A DNA stretch of 64,000 nt, from the NCBI GenBank assembly GCA_050084515.1, contig CM114271.1, positions 32,984,001 through 33,048,000 on the forward strand, given 5' to 3'. Positions 22,601 to 35,984 of this stretch are shown piece by piece; within the stretch, counting starts at the first letter, position 1, and every line of letters begins with the position of its first letter. The DNA is from Blasia pusilla. Taxonomy: Eukaryota > Marchantiophyta > Marchantiopsida > Blasiales. The position numbers were made by a program, and so were the translations under genes. The notes under the pieces are model-generated. The model worked only from the letters and a program-made list of their open reading frames with translations. It made no database searches and was not told where the DNA came from.

Positions 22601-24806
22601 TTGTAAAGCTAAAATCTCTCTTGACAACTAAGCTGCTCTGTTCTCTGCATCACTAAGTGCTCTGGAAATGTTGTGGTAAAAATTTAGTGGAACTGATGGC
22701 TGCCTAAATGTATGGTGTAGCTGATTTGGAGGACCAAGGTCTAAATAAATGTCCACATTGATGTCTCGTTGTGTACTTGTATGAGAGCCAGATGTGTTGT
22801 AATTGGGCCTTCTTGCTGGTATGCATGTTCTCATATGGTGGATCTGAACAGAACAAACGGAAAATTTTGTTCGAAAGGGTGCCTTAAAATACATGGGGAT
22901 GTAATACATACTTATAACAACTCTAGAGATGACATGCACTGTAATGAAAAGCTAATAGATTAAACACTTAACTTGCAAGGAAGCTAAAATCTGAAATGCT
23001 GACTAAAATACATGATAATTCTCAATGATGCCAAATACTAAGAATTGCACTAGTACAAATTCTGTTGAGACTTTACCAACATTATGTGGAAGTGGCTAAT
23101 AGTTTCAATAGGAGTAGACAAACTGAACACTAACAAAGTACAAGCAAACTGAACCTTAAAGATTAGATGCATATAGTTATGTATAGTGTATCAGTGTAAA
23201 TGAAAAAATTGCAACATGAAGATCCTTGAAATTTTGCTATAGTGAATATCTTTAATATCAATCATTTAAAATGACACAAAGAGAAAGTGATGTACTTCAC
23301 TCCGAATTGAGAAAACGTGCATGCACAACAAAATGTAGTAGCAAGGTTCATGGATGATCAATCAGAACATATGAAAAGGAAGTGAAAATGTATATAAAAG
23401 CGGTATAGTCGGAAGAGATACTTGATGATACAATATCATATTACGGTGTATCAGAAGATCTTGGCAAGAATAAACATGGTCCAAAGTGGCAAAATTCTAT
23501 GAATAATGCAGTAGTGAAGACTAAAAGTGGATGTATCATGTCTGGATAGATATTGGCTGAGCATTCTGCATGAAGAACATATCATATTACAGTCATGATG
23601 ATACACCTGGAATGCACTAAACAAGAACTGAAATGAATGTAGTAAAAAGAAACATGTCTGTCAAATTTGCAAATTCTCATGAACATGAAACACAAGAAGT
23701 TGAGGTGAACCTGCTTGCACATTTGCGCTTGTTTGGTGAAGAAACTATCCCACTAGGATCGGAGGATGGACCTGGAGTAGATTTGTCACTTGGGAAGTCA
23801 TCAATGATGATTGGATTAACCTGAGTAGTGGCTGGAACAGAATTTCTTGCAAATGTAGTGGTTGGTTGTGATGGATCTGGTGCAATATCATCACGATCTG
23901 GTAGAGTGGGTAGATTGTGTGGATCATGAAGGTTAATAGGCAATAGCTCAATGTCAGGAAGCTGACGAGCTTCTTTAGCTGATTTCATGCGTTGCCTTGA
24001 TTGAATTTAGATCAATCAACATGCTCAATGGTAGATGCATCTCATGTCTGAGCGTGCGGAGTTGATCCAATCTGATCCCTTCCGAGACAACACTAAAAAA
24101 ACTTTGCACCGTCCTTTCGTGTCAATGTAGTTTCTTTGAAATCTACATTCTTGAACCTCAGTGTTTCTTTCTGGATTCTTGAGAATCAAAGCAATAAGGC
24201 TAATGTTAATAATTGAAGAGTTCAACTGAAAAGAAACTGAGATGAAATTGATAGTCTACATGTTGTAGGTCCATCCTTATTGATGTGCCTGAATTTAGAG
24301 TCCCAAATTTGGCCTTGACCAATCAAGGTATGAATTTTCCGTCGTGTAAATCCATATCCCTAGAACGTTGGCTGATATATTGGGTTATCTAAGTACTTCA
24401 TGTGGTTTTCAATGGGAGTTGTGAAAAGTGGACGTATATCATGCTGCTATACATGAAATTATGTCCTCCAGTATCATGCTCGCAAAGTCCAAATAAGAAC
24501 TTGGAACCTGCAATACTATGTTAGATTGTTATAAAGTACATATTCTAAGGAACGAACCAGGTAGTTGAACTAGATTACTTGCTGGGACTGAACTTCAATG
24601 TCGTATGGATATAGTGGTGCCTAGGGCACAACTAATGTGGGATTAGTCTCGTGCTCATAGAGTGGAAGACCATGTCCAACCTACAATGTGCTCTATGTGT
24701 AGGCAACCTTTCTTGACTGTTGTAACCCTCGTCCTCTAGATGAGTTGGCCCGAGAAGACATGTTCTAAATGCAACAAAGAAATGTGTTTGTGAGTACAAA
24801 ATATTT
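22601..24806 (-). mobile_element. Possible 3-prime part of the Helitron relic
   Basis: Minus-strand open frames at 23677-23988 (a Pro/Ser/Asp-rich, low-complexity protein ending in SSPNKRKCASR) and 24025-24225 lie directly after the helicase C-terminus and on the same strand. They have no motif I can name. Plant Helitrons often encode an RPA-like protein; these fragments could be remains of one, but I see no OB-fold signature. Confidence 0.25.
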
Positions 24807-27800
24807 CTAGAACATTGTAATGAATTTGAAATGAGATGGCTCTAGTGTACCAAAAATCCTTAGATTATCTCTAGACTTCACACGAGATAACATAACATAG
24901 GCAAGTCTTAGTGCAAAAACTGATCTAATGACAAGGAGACGATGACCAACTATAGTACATCCTTGAATTTTATATCCCGTGATAGCATACCCAAGAATAA
25001 GTGGAATTTTTTTCTTCATACACTTTTGGTTAGAGTTATACTTGAGAGTTGCAAACTTTGTCCTTGAAATTGTAACAAGTTTGTCGCTAGATAAAATTCT
25101 AACTACAATTCTTACTAGTTCATCATCTTTGTACAGTGAGTCGGACACAATCCCCAAATATTCATTGGCTGCTTGTAATTTCAAGTCTATATTGCAAGTA
25201 AGCATAACTTCACAGTGAAGTGCAACAAATGGAAACTGGTAGAAAGTGTCATTTGCTATACAAACATTATCCTTGCATCTTGTAACTATTTACTCACTAC
25301 ATAATCAGACAAAATACATACTCTGTTGATTCTTTTCTCTAGAGCCAAAGCATTTAATTTCGTAGGTGGTTGCACGAAGGGGGGTCACTATATGAAAGGC
25401 TCTACATCACCTACGACGTTTTAGGATCTAGGCCTCCTAACTTATAAGTGACAAACTTTTTTTCTCACCCTTATGTACTTTAAGGAGTCATTTTTCATTT
25501 TTGGTACCCCTAAAATTCTTTATGTAAAGAAATCACTTGAAATAAATAGGGCCTTGAAAGAAAAGAAAAGTACTAAATTAAGTTAACATCCAACATGTTG
25601 TCGTTACACTATGATATAGGGGGATTCAACCCCTAATTGAGCAAGAAGCTCAATCAACCAATCTGTCATCCCCCTAGCCTACTCCCTCCTACTAATCTAC
25701 TCACAATTCAACAATGTCAAGTACACTCTAAGCACAATCCACAAAAATATTGAATCCAACATGTCTCAAACATAAAAAAACTCACCAAGATCAACTCACA
25801 CTCTGAATGTATGTAGTCAAAGCATGTAAGTCAAGTGAATCAAGTATACATATTCTATCTTGTACCCCTGATTTCATTGTCAAGTTCACATTAGAAATCA
25901 CCATTTTAATATCAATCCATTGCACATTTATTGCATCATAAGTGAACAAGGTTTTATTGTTACGATGGCCGAAAGACTTGTACCAATTACACATGACACA
26001 AAAAATGCTTCCCTTTTGTCTAGGAGGAGGTATAGGTATGTCCATCAAGTCCAAGGCCCTACGACATCTTGACCAATGTGTACCATTCTTCTAAATCATA
26101 AACACAATACTCCCTCACCAATACTCCTTTTTGCAACTCTTGTCTCCATTGCAAGTTGTGTCTCTTTTCCCTTCCTTTTCTTTGACTTTGTTGATCTTGT
26201 GGAAGGGCCAACGTCTGCTCTAGATTCAAAAAAAATTGTGATATCACTACCAACATCAACCAAAAAAGTTGTGCAATTAGGATCACGCTTCTTTCCCTTT
26301 CCAATGGTGTAATATATCTTTTGGGCTCTTCGAGTTAGCTTATCCTTTGACATGAAAGGATTGCAAGACAACTAATTTACAAGGATGGATTTATAGATAA
26401 TCGTTCCCTCATAAGTTACAGTAGGCACTATTGTATGGGGAATCGCAACAGAAGTTAGTTTTGCTTGACAACCACGCTCACAAAGTGTTGCGAATTTTCA
26501 AGTGTTTCTGGAGAGCTCAAAGATCAAAATATGATTGGCAACAAGCAGCAAAATTTTATTTGCTGACCACTCTATACACAATTGTCCACAAGAGACGACA
26601 TTGGTTTCAGCTTTCAACCATACACTTTGTGTTGGAAAACTACGAACGAAACTAAATACTTAAGTTGAATGCTCGTTGGAGGTTAGCTCATGGTGGCATT
26701 ACAAGAGGAAATTGCATGGTGGCTTCGTGGAGAAGTACAGGATTGCAGCAGAGAGATGGCAAGGAGAGTAAGAATTTTTTGGGCACATTAGGTTTCAAAT
26801 ATCTCTCTTACACAACCAAATATGATTCAAATGAGAGAGAGATCACATGCTTACTTGAATCAGCTTGAAAACAAGAGGGTGGATAAAAATAAGCCGACCC
26901 ATGCCAAACAATGGTGAACCAACTTCAACAATAAGCCAAAACGATAAACATACACGAATGATTATAGAGAAGCACACTTTGTCCGTCTGAAGTTCTAGTA
27001 TGCAGGATGTAGATCCAGTTGAAAAAAAAATGCCTTGAGCTGCTTCACGAGCTCTTTCACAAGTAGGTGTTAGTGATCACAGATCGAAGAAAGTTTTTCA
27101 ACATGTCCGCTATTCGGGAAGAACTCAACAGAGGACTGATTGAAGCTTGCTCGATCATCAACCCGCCTACAACTTGCTTGCAAGCTCCTCTTTTGAGTGG
27201 CGGTTGTTCGTCTTTCCTTGGAAGGTTTTCCCCTAAACCCAAACCCGGTTCAAGTCTACTCGGGAGAAATAGTGGGAAAATGGTTAAGGGGGAAAACCTT
27301 TAAAAAATATATCTTTTTCCCTCTACGTTTCCCTACAAAGAATCAAAGAATTTTGTACCTAGGGAGGACAATTATTATATAAAATTACATTTGAAATAAA
27401 TATAAAAAAATTTATGCAAAAAAATGTATTATATATATATTTTTAAGTATTAACCCTACCTTATGTGAATGTCTTCCATGGAAGGGAAACTAATATAATG
27501 ACCCTATTGTTCTTTTAAGAGCGCCATAGAATAAATTAAACCCTATTGTTCTTCCACAAAACTTAATAAGTTTTCTTCCAAGGGACACAATTAAAAAAAA
27601 CCCTTACTTTATCACACGTGATGGGGCATATTTGTGGAAGTGAGATCCCCGAGGAATGTAACAACAAATCTCAGAAGGTATTCTATCAATGTCATCATTG
27701 TCTACCCTCATAATCATATGACTATAGAGGCTTCTCCTATTTTGCAACTCATATCTAAGGAGGTAGTCTTTAACTCTACCACGAATTTGTGGACGAGAAA

Positions 27801-29397
27801 GAATAAATTGAAACATGAATGTTTGTAGGCGAGTGTGGAAAAGTTTGGCACATTCTGAGGGTGTGTCACGCCATGTAAAGTCCTTATTAAATTTTACTAG
27901 TAAGTTCTGTACATCATCAATCTCAGACGAGTGTGTGGGTGAGGCTTCATCAGAGGTTAGTGTCAAGAAATAGGAGGGCATGCCCCATTTATGAACCATT
28001 GCTTTTAGGTCTTTGAGATGCCTCTTGTGCCAGGAAGGACTATCAGGTAATTGCGGGCTAATAAAATATTTAGATAAATGTTGGTATAAGTCTTTCTCTT
28101 TTAAGATTGATTTTTCTTTCCTAAGTTTGTTGAGTTCTCTATCTAGTATGAAGGTCCTACTTGCCGAGCATAGAGCAATAGACTACAATAATTGGTACAT
28201 TAGTAGAGTGTATGGTTTGTAGAGAGAAAAGATAGTGAACAATTGTCTAGATCTATTTTGTATGTAGTCCGAAAATGTGGAATGACCAGTCTAAAACCCA
28301 CGTAAGAACGGAAATAAAAATGGAAATAAAGTTGTCTCTATTATCAATTTGGAATCAAAAGAACATCCAGATGAATCACTGAGAAGAGTAGTGCGCAAGC
28401 TTGAGGATGACCGCAGCAAAAGGCTACCACTGCCAAATATGTCAGTAGATTTTCTTCGCTTTACAGGGACTGAGTATGAAACATCTTGTAGGAAATTTAA
28501 ATTAGGATTACAGGGATTGTACTCCATGCTGTGTGTAACATGACCTTTAACCTCAGACGAGCTTATTATAGATTAAACACATGACTCAGATAGAATAACC
28601 AGGCCACAAGATGGATTTGGTACCTCTAATAGAATCAAGTAAATCTTGTCTAGCTCATTCGTCTAGAACTTTATTGATAATATATGTTCTAAGGCTAGAC
28701 ATAGGACATTAGTACTAGCAGCTATACTGGTTTTCATATTAGATCCTATTAAAGGAGAATCCAAGAATGAAGACATCTTGAAGAAACCCTTATGGAACCC
28801 ATTGAACTTAGTTTCTATTCTGATCCTTGAGTCTACAATGGAGAGTAGTTGTAATTTCTATGGATCTACGCTTAGTACAATACGTATATAAGACGGCGTC
28901 ATATACACATTCAAACCTGTTCTGGGCTTACTAGAAATGCATATGTCACAAACATGGAAGTAATCCAACGGATTCCAACCAAGGTACAATATACTCTCTT
29001 AGGAACCCATTACATAATGCATAGGGTGGAGAACTGTCTGAGTGAACAACAACCATCTTAGTATGTGGATTACTGACAATGCCACAATAACCACAACATT
29101 GCATTTTTTTTAAATGGAAGAACAAGTTTCTTGCCATTTTAGCAAATATGTATGTGCTAATGGCCAGTGAGTGCAATGTGGTGAAGACATTAATTTCTTT
29201 TTCACATTGACTCTCTCACGTGCAGATGATCTATATTTTTTGAGTCTTGTCATACATAAAATGAAAGATGTCTTGAAGTTCACCTTTCTTAAGTTATGAT
29301 AAATTGTTGACTGTAGTGGTGAAGAACTCTCATGTAATGCAATTAGTGGTGGTTTATCGCTTGCTGACTGCGATTTGTGAATGCAGTCCCTAACCAT
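24807..29397 (-). mobile_element. Degenerate Helitron (Rep/helicase relic)
   Basis: Coding relics run in Helitron order on the minus strand. At about 28730-28980, one frame (with an internal stop) reads HVCDICISSKPRTGLNVYMT and continues through FNGFHKGFFK and SFLDSPLIGSN. At 28291-28527 there is a Ser-rich segment. At 27604-27999 is the Rep-like helitron N domain, with YFLTLTSDEA, DYLLRYELQNRRSLYSHM and NDDIDRIPSEI. At 24807-25205 is the C-terminus of a Pif1-type helicase, with VRILSSDKL, LGYAITGYKIQGCTI (motif V) and AYVMLSRVKSRDNLRIFG (motif VI). The central helicase part with the Walker motifs is not seen in 25206-27603. Frameshifts, stops and the missing core mean it cannot be autonomous. 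I did not locate the TC and CTRR ends. Confidence 0.75.
25206..27603. other. Sequence separating the Helitron Rep and helicase relics
   Basis: Where the helicase core should lie, the DNA instead holds AT-rich sequence and short frames with no helicase motif. These are minus strand 25791-26054 (IFCVMCNWYKSFGH region) and 26096-26371 (a Lys/Arg/Ser-rich STRSTKSKKRKGKE stretch), plus a plus-strand Pro-rich frame at 27067-27303. It is either an insertion into the Helitron or captured host sequence. I cannot identify its source. Confidence 0.35.
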
Positions 29398-29531
29398 GAG
29401 TGTTTATTTATGTAGATAATCACGTATGTCCACACGCTCTAGTAGCTCCTTTTGGACTCTCCAAAGAACTCCATTGTAGGACTAAAACTAGGGTGCCTTC
29501 TACAACCTCACTTCTATCACTCTCGTCATCT

Positions 29532-30620
29532 CTATCTGGGTGCTACCACTTGGGCTCGCACCGCCTCCCACGTAGGATTCGTCACTACAACATCCGCTAC
29601 CACCACCTCAGACTCCCTCGTCATGTAGAGATCAACACGGATAAGGGAATCCCGCATGGAATAGTGCCTCTCTCTTTGTACATGGAATCCACTTTCCCGA
29701 GCAATAGAGAACATAATATCCCGCACAACATCGTGAGTGGCTATCCTCTCACCCCCAACTGGACACCGTGCCAAATGCACACCAAGTGGATCTAGACTCT
29801 GGCGACACTCGCAGTGTGTCGAATCAACCACCGTTGGTTGGGGCAGGCCCAATCGGAACCTTATCGCTGTAGTGTAGGTAAGTGGTGCCATGCGAGAATC
29901 CGGGATGAGGGGACGAGCCCCTACCCATGAGCCTGCCCCCTTTCCGGAGCAAGAGCGAATACGGGCCTGAACCTCCATGGGGATATTCCCGTCCGACATA
30001 GTAGCTCTAAACAATGCATCAAAGTGGGCTTCCATCAAAGAAGATTGGAGCCCAGACCGTCTGGAGGTAACTAGGGAAGAGAAAGCGGGAAGAACTGCTC
30101 TAGCCTCAACAAGAAGGGAGTCTCTACAAGCTGCGAGTGAAGACTGAAGACCATCCTCAACCTGGGAAACATACTGTAAAAGTAGCGGTCTATCCCTAAC
30201 CAAAAATTGGGAGCAAAGGAGGGGTGCTACAGTGGCCCAACTCCCTAAAAAGGCTAAATACGCCACTAACTCAATTGCTATGAGACCTACTCCACCAAAG
30301 GCAATCGGCCAAGAAGCCTGTCTACGAGCTAACTCCCCCGCGGGGCACTCTAATGAGCCGGGTCCTAGATCATCCCCGAACGCTTGCATAATCTTTCTAT
30401 CAAAGGATCTATACAAGGAAGAAATATGGCTAGTCACCCACACGGTTCTACACAGATAACCACGTCTACGGGCAAAACATGACTAGAGGATTCCATAAGC
30501 TACTTGAGGGTCACCAATCCTCGTGAAATCGTCGACATGAAGAAAATTCTCGATAAGAGTTGCCACCACAATACTCGACACAAAATCCTGACTTCCGAAG
30601 TGGGACTCCCAAGACGCTTT
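29532..30620 (-). mobile_element. Non-LTR retrotransposon relic, ORF2 C-terminal half
   Basis: A 303-codon frame (29532-30443) extends upstream through an in-frame TAG at about 30485 to near 30620. That upstream part reads GSQDFVSSIVVATLIENFLH, then VDDFTRIGDPQVAYGIL. Downstream are ASWPIAFGGVGL, YTTAIRFRLGLPQP, a Cys/His cluster (HCECRQSLDPLGVHLARC), HDVVRDIMFSIARESGF and RERHYSMRDSLIRVDLYM. These resemble the post-polymerase region and zinc-knuckle-like motif of LINE-type ORF2 proteins found in plants. The copy shares its last about 190 bp with the relic at 10031-10660, in the opposite orientation. The N-terminal catalytic domain is absent. Confidence 0.75.
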
Positions 30621-31152
30621 CGTCGGGTTTTCATTTACCAAATGAAAAAAAATCCGGTGACAAGCCTAATGAAAAAAAAGGAGAAACTAGGAGCCGTCCC
30701 TAAGAGGGACCTAATAAGTGAGATCATCCGGAGTGACGCATACGAGAGTCTCCTGACAATCCAGTGCATCTGTCCGTGTGCCTGCGATCGATCTTGACGC
30801 GAGGGAAAATGGTGAGCGGGTTGCATGCCGGCAGTGGAATTCGTCCGAAGATGGTTTGCAATTTGTTTGCGCTTTTGATGGGAAATTTGTCAATTCTTGT
30901 GGATCCGTGAGGGCGCTGGAATCGCACGGTGCATTGGGTGCGTGGGCTCTCTGTGGTCGCTGCGCTGCGTGCGTGCGTGCGTCGACAATTCCGTAGTGGA
31001 GACGCAGCTCTGGCAGCGGAGTATGGGGGATGGTGTTATGAATAGAATGTCCAGTGCCTACCACGGTCACAACAACCGCAGTCTTGCTGTGCTGGAGTGA
31101 GTTTCATGACCAGGAGCTGCATGGGTTTTTGATTCGCTCGGAGGGAAGCAAC
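30621..31152. promoter_or_regulatory. 5-prime flank of the HIT zinc-finger gene
   Basis: GC content rises towards the start codon at 31153, so this stretch probably contains the promoter and 5-prime UTR. A TGCG-repeat tract lies at about 30963-30982. No TATA box could be placed. Confidence 0.35.
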
Positions 31153-33643
31153 ATGGACTTCGTTGCAGCTGCGGCGGAGGGACGGCTGATTTGCAAAGTG
31201 TGAGTGCTGCATCTCTCTCAAATCTCTGCAATCCTGACTGACTAATTGACCGAGTGACGAAGCCAGGGACGAGCTGAGCTCTGAGCATTGATTACAGGAG
31301 ATGGTGGTGGCGGCAAAGCTGACGACACGAGAAAGTTGGAAATTCCGCTCATGTGGTTGGTGATTCAGCCAGTCGTGTTGCGAAGGAGGGTGATGTTTGG
31401 TTTTTCCAGAAAGAAACTCACACGGTTTCGTTTGCCTACAGATGCGAAAAGCAGCATTCCAAGTACACCTGCCCACGGTGCAATCTACGCTACTGTTCTC
31501 TACCGTGCTACAAGGTTCTGATTGCTACCTTTTTTCTTCGCAGGGTTTGTTTATTTCATCGCTAGGGTTTTCATCATGGCTAGTTTGATTGGGGTTTGGT
31601 TACTATGGTAGATTTCTCTTGTCCAGGTTTGTTTATTGATTGGCAATACCTTTGGTACTGCCTGTGGAAGTCAGTACACTTCTCTCGAATAGATTTATTT
31701 GTCTGATAGGTAGGGCCTTTAGTGCTGCTTGTGGGTATCTGTGCACTCGGCTTGATGAAGTTTGCCTACTTTATCGGTAGGGTACCTGGTGCCGCTTGTG
31801 GGTATCTCAACACTGATCTCGTGGAGGTTCGTTTATCTGATTGGTGAGGTGTTTAGTGGTTTAGTGCTAGCAGTGGGTGTTGATTCTGGGCCCAGGGTTG
31901 GGAATTTGGTCTACTGATTCTAAACCACATGTGATTGGGGTTTTGCAGGGTCATAGTCTTCGATGCACAGAGTCTTTCATGTGCGAGAATGTCATGGAAG
32001 AAATGCATGAGGTTCGTGCAACTGAGGAAACTCAAAGGCGAATGATGGAGATGTTGAAGCGGATACATTTTGACGATTCAGGTCGGAGCATTTTTGAAGA
32101 TGAAAGCCTTGTGCCTGATGATGACTCTGACTGCGATGATGATTCCAACAATGGTGAAGGTAAATGTTCATTTGTGCATTTATTAGATTATGTTGGGTAT
32201 ATTCTCTTTTTATTGATGCACACGGACGGTTGTAGAATCATGAAAGGGCAAACTCTTTGCCTGTGAAGTGGGTGATATTTGAAATGATTTCTCTGGCTGT
32301 GATGTCTCGGTGGAACAGATACCATTTTTTCAAAGAGGACTCTTCAACTGATTTCTGAAGGTGTGCACTATTTGAGCCCCCACTTTGTAACTGGTTGCTG
32401 TCATCAGTATAGTTTGTATTCATGCAATACCACCAGGGTGCTACAGCATATTGAGTAGGAGATTCCATGAAACTGGAGCTAAAAAATTGGTTTCTATTTT
32501 CTCAAAAGTCCAGTGACTAAGACGTTGTGTCCAAATTTAAATCATGCGTCGTTGAAGGAGGTTGAAATTGAAGGAATGAAATGGTTTTCAGGTGTTAATT
32601 TGACTCTGGACAATCTCGGTGAGAAAGAAAGAAAAGCCTTTTTACGAGCTCTGGCTGCTGGGGATGTCAGTCACATGATTCAACCTTGGAGCCCATGGTG
32701 GTTCAATCCTCTGGCCAGAAACGTCTGCATTACAAAGCAAGGGACGGCTCTGGTACAGTCTGCGCAGGAGTCTGGAGCATCGAGTAATGATGAAGTTGAG
32801 ACTGATTCCAGTGACATACCCCTACCTTACTTTGAAGCACTTCCTTCTGTGAGGCAACAAACACATATGGAACCTTCTCCATTACTACCTATACACCTGA
32901 CGGAGGTGATCTACGCCTACTGCTTCGTTCTCAGATACTTCAATGGGGACTGGCGAAGTGAGCCACTGGAAGCAACATCGGCTTTGCTCAGTGTTTCCCA
33001 CATCCTGGGTCAAGCAGCTACTCCAGAATCTATGGGTACGGCTTTAGGTGATCTGCTGAAAACTGTATGCTCACCCTTATTCAAGCATGCTGGTGGTTTC
33101 AACTTTGGAGTTGCTCTTTTTGATGACTCTGCAGCTGTGCTTCGACTTGGAAGGGCATGTATCATATGTGGTTTGGCAGACTTGCACAGAATGCTCGAGG
33201 TTGCCAAGAAAGAGTTAAAAGAGGAGTTAAGATCCGATAAGAAGCAGGGAAGCCAGAAGTTTAGGCCACTAAGGTCAACAATAGGTGACAAGTTGAATCA
33301 GAAGTCTTCTGTCAGTCAAAGGTTGAATAGAGTTACTAGCAGCCAAGAGAAGCAAAAGCAGGAGGTGAAGAAACTGGAAGCATCCAGGAGGAAAGTTTAC
33401 TTCCTGATGTGTTGGGCCAATGAACAGTTGGATGAGATTTTTTCATCTACAGCATCTGCAGTAGAAATGGAGAAGAGAAGGGTACTTGAGACTAGACCAG
33501 CTGACTTGGGAAGATTAATGGTGACTGACTTGAAGCCATTGAAGAGAGAACCGCTCATTGAGGAAGTAGATGTTGGTGGTTTGACAACTAATAATGTGGA
33601 GTTAGGTAACAAAGGAAAGCCTCTCATTGAGGAATTTATCTGA
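31153..33643 (+). CDS. ZNHIT2: HIT-type zinc-finger protein, ZNHIT2 family (four exons)
   Basis: Exons 31153-31199, 31442-31514, 31949-32159 and 32514-33643 have GT...AG borders with matching phases and give 486 residues plus TGA. The first three exons build a complete HIT zinc finger whose ligands are Cys14, Cys17, Cys26, Cys29, Cys34, Cys38, His42 and Cys46 (LICKVCEKQHSKYTCPRCN, YCSLPCYKGHSLRC). An acidic run follows (VPDDDSDCDDDSNN). Exon 4 carries the conserved ZNHIT2 body, including SHMIQPWSPWW, LTEVIYAYCFVLRYFNGDWR, RRKVYFLMCWANEQ and a Lys/Glu-rich coiled stretch. ZNHIT2 family members work with the R2TP/HSP90 chaperone system and U5 snRNP assembly in animals; that role is inferred here. 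The start codon has a good context (AACATGG). The gene looks intact. Confidence 0.92.
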
Positions 33644-35984
33644 TCTACGAGGGTACCAAATCATTGTGTGAGTATGAAAATCAGTGTGTTGCCGAGGGAT
33701 GGCGAACTTGCTCTCAAGTCTTCTTGTTTCGTTACCTCCAGCTCGTATGCATTTCTGGACGGCACTGTCAGACTTGTTCAGAGCTCTCCCTCCTGTGTAT
33801 TCAGTTTGTGTTGCGCCTCAGGTGGGTCTTCATCTCAATAAGGTCTTTTGCCATAACTGACTCATGCCTCTTCAGTTTGTATTTCAAATCTGTGGCAAGT
33901 CCTCGTTGCCATATAGTGGTTGATCCTCAATAGTTCTTCAATGATGTAAGGTTCCTAAGTTGTTATGTCACTCTTAAATGATATCTTTTGCCATAGCTGG
34001 TTTTTTTTAAGGTCTTGTGTGATTGCGTATTTATCTGTGCAGAGTGCATTGGATTACTTAGTAAACAGACATGATGAGGGCATGGGAGATCTGCCGTTTT
34101 ATCTTTTGTAGTAGGAGCACCTCTCATGGCAAACTGAATCTGCATGTGCAGTTCTGAATTCACGGAGAGAAGGAAGGACATGCTTTGAGGAATCATTGGC
34201 AATTGTCACTCTCATCTTAGCAGCAATGAAGATCCAGTTCTGACACTAGAAGCTGAGGTTAATCGATTGAGGCCAGGACGATCCATCAGGTTGCTCAAAA
34301 CCATCTACTTAAGTTGTAAGGACAGTTGTGGCCCTTTGCATAAATTGATTCTTTTCCTTGGCAGGAGGTTGCCATTGACTCAATGCCCTAGGGATATGGC
34401 AATGAATATTTCTTGTGTTTGGACGAGTGTGTAGGAGCCAATGGCATTTGGCAAAGTAGCTTTTCAACAAGGTCCAGATGAAGAAGTGATCATTTTTAGG
34501 GATCAAAATTTTTGAAAAGTCTATTTGTTGTCCTTCAATATTCAGTGATCCAAATTGAGGTTGCAAAATGTTGGGAGGGCCCTTGGTTTTGGTAATTGAG
34601 TCATGTTACCCGACTTTTGAGCACATAGTGGAGTTCTAGTGAAGAAGCCCAAATACAATGGAATTCAGATCAAGTAGTAGGTGGTTTGGAGGAAGGCTTA
34701 AGGAGTGTTCTCGTTCATCCGAGCATAATGAAAACAAGGTACTAGTAGGAATAAACATATTGGTCAATTCTAGGTACTATGAAGATGGTCATCTGGGGTT
34801 GAATATAGAACTATTTGTCAATATGTCTTGCACTTTGTTAATCAATTTTCACGTTTTGGGATTGGAAAGGGTCCTCCCTACTCCTCTTTGGGAGCCCCAC
34901 AAAGAGTATCCCACATTGAGCGATGGGAGTGGAGGATTTATGTAAAGGTTATTTTTATTAGGAAAGCCGCAATTTTCAAGTAAATTATATTTGTTTGGAT
35001 TGGGTTATAGAGTCCTTCCCTTCTCCTTTTTACAAGGCCTGCGAGGAGACTCCCACCTTAAGCCTTGTGAGCAAAAGATTTAGGTTGGGTCTTGAATTCC
35101 AACTGGTTGTGTGTTCCTTGAGGTTGAATCGGATATTTTGTTGAGCGTCTCAATTGTGGAGCTATCCACACGGCATATCCTCTCCCTTAAGAAGCCCTGT
35201 CCTTCACCCTTGACATTCATCAGTCATTATCTTTTTCATTCATGTGAGGTTGCCATGACTATCCTCAAGGTGTATGTGTCTCTAATGATACCCTAGCTTA
35301 TAACCTCAAACATGACCAATCACAAAACATGGTAAAACCCTATTTCAAGTTAATAGTAAGCAATAAGAAAAAGCTTGCCCCCTTCAAGTACTTCATGATT
35401 TTCTTGTTCCCCTTTCCATCTTATGTATCTAACTCAAGCTATTACTCAAGCCATCCAAGGGTGGATTAGGATTCCCAACTTTATGTTTGGCTAGTTGGAT
35501 CCCACGATGACTTGGGTGAGTCTTATGGTTGTTCCCACCTATCTTGATTGACCATGCTCATATTCTGTTATCCCACATTCAATGCGTCTCATAGTTATTC
35601 GCCTATATCGATTGGTGCCTTCATGCCTCGTAGTTGGTCTTGCAAAAATTCATGATCAGTCTCTTGATAATCCTGATTTCCAAGCCACTCACCCTCAACT
35701 AAGAACTAATGTCAAGGCTTGCTCGCCCATCTTGGCTTGCCCTTGGTTCTCGCTAGTGATTTCACACTTTTTCTCCTAAGATTTGTCTCAAGGCGTATGC
35801 TAGTCTTGACAACTCTTAGCTCACAACCTACTTTATTGCCCTTGGTGTCAAAGGTTGGCCTTGATACTTCTTGCCTTCTTGACCTTCTATTTCCATATCG
35901 CTTCGCCTGTTGCGATCCTCATGACCAAATATGTGCCAACGCGGAACATAAAAACTCTAGTGGGCTCACACTAGGATAGACTCT
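33644..35984. other. ZNHIT2 3-prime flank and repeat-like spacer
   Basis: The first part is probably 3-prime UTR. Around 34860-35070 two similar segments recur about 140-150 bp apart, each pairing a CCTCCCTACTCCT-type stretch with a TCCCACATTGAG or TCCCACCTTAAG motif. They resemble regulatory repeats seen in some plant LTRs. No coding region is supported. Confidence 0.3.
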
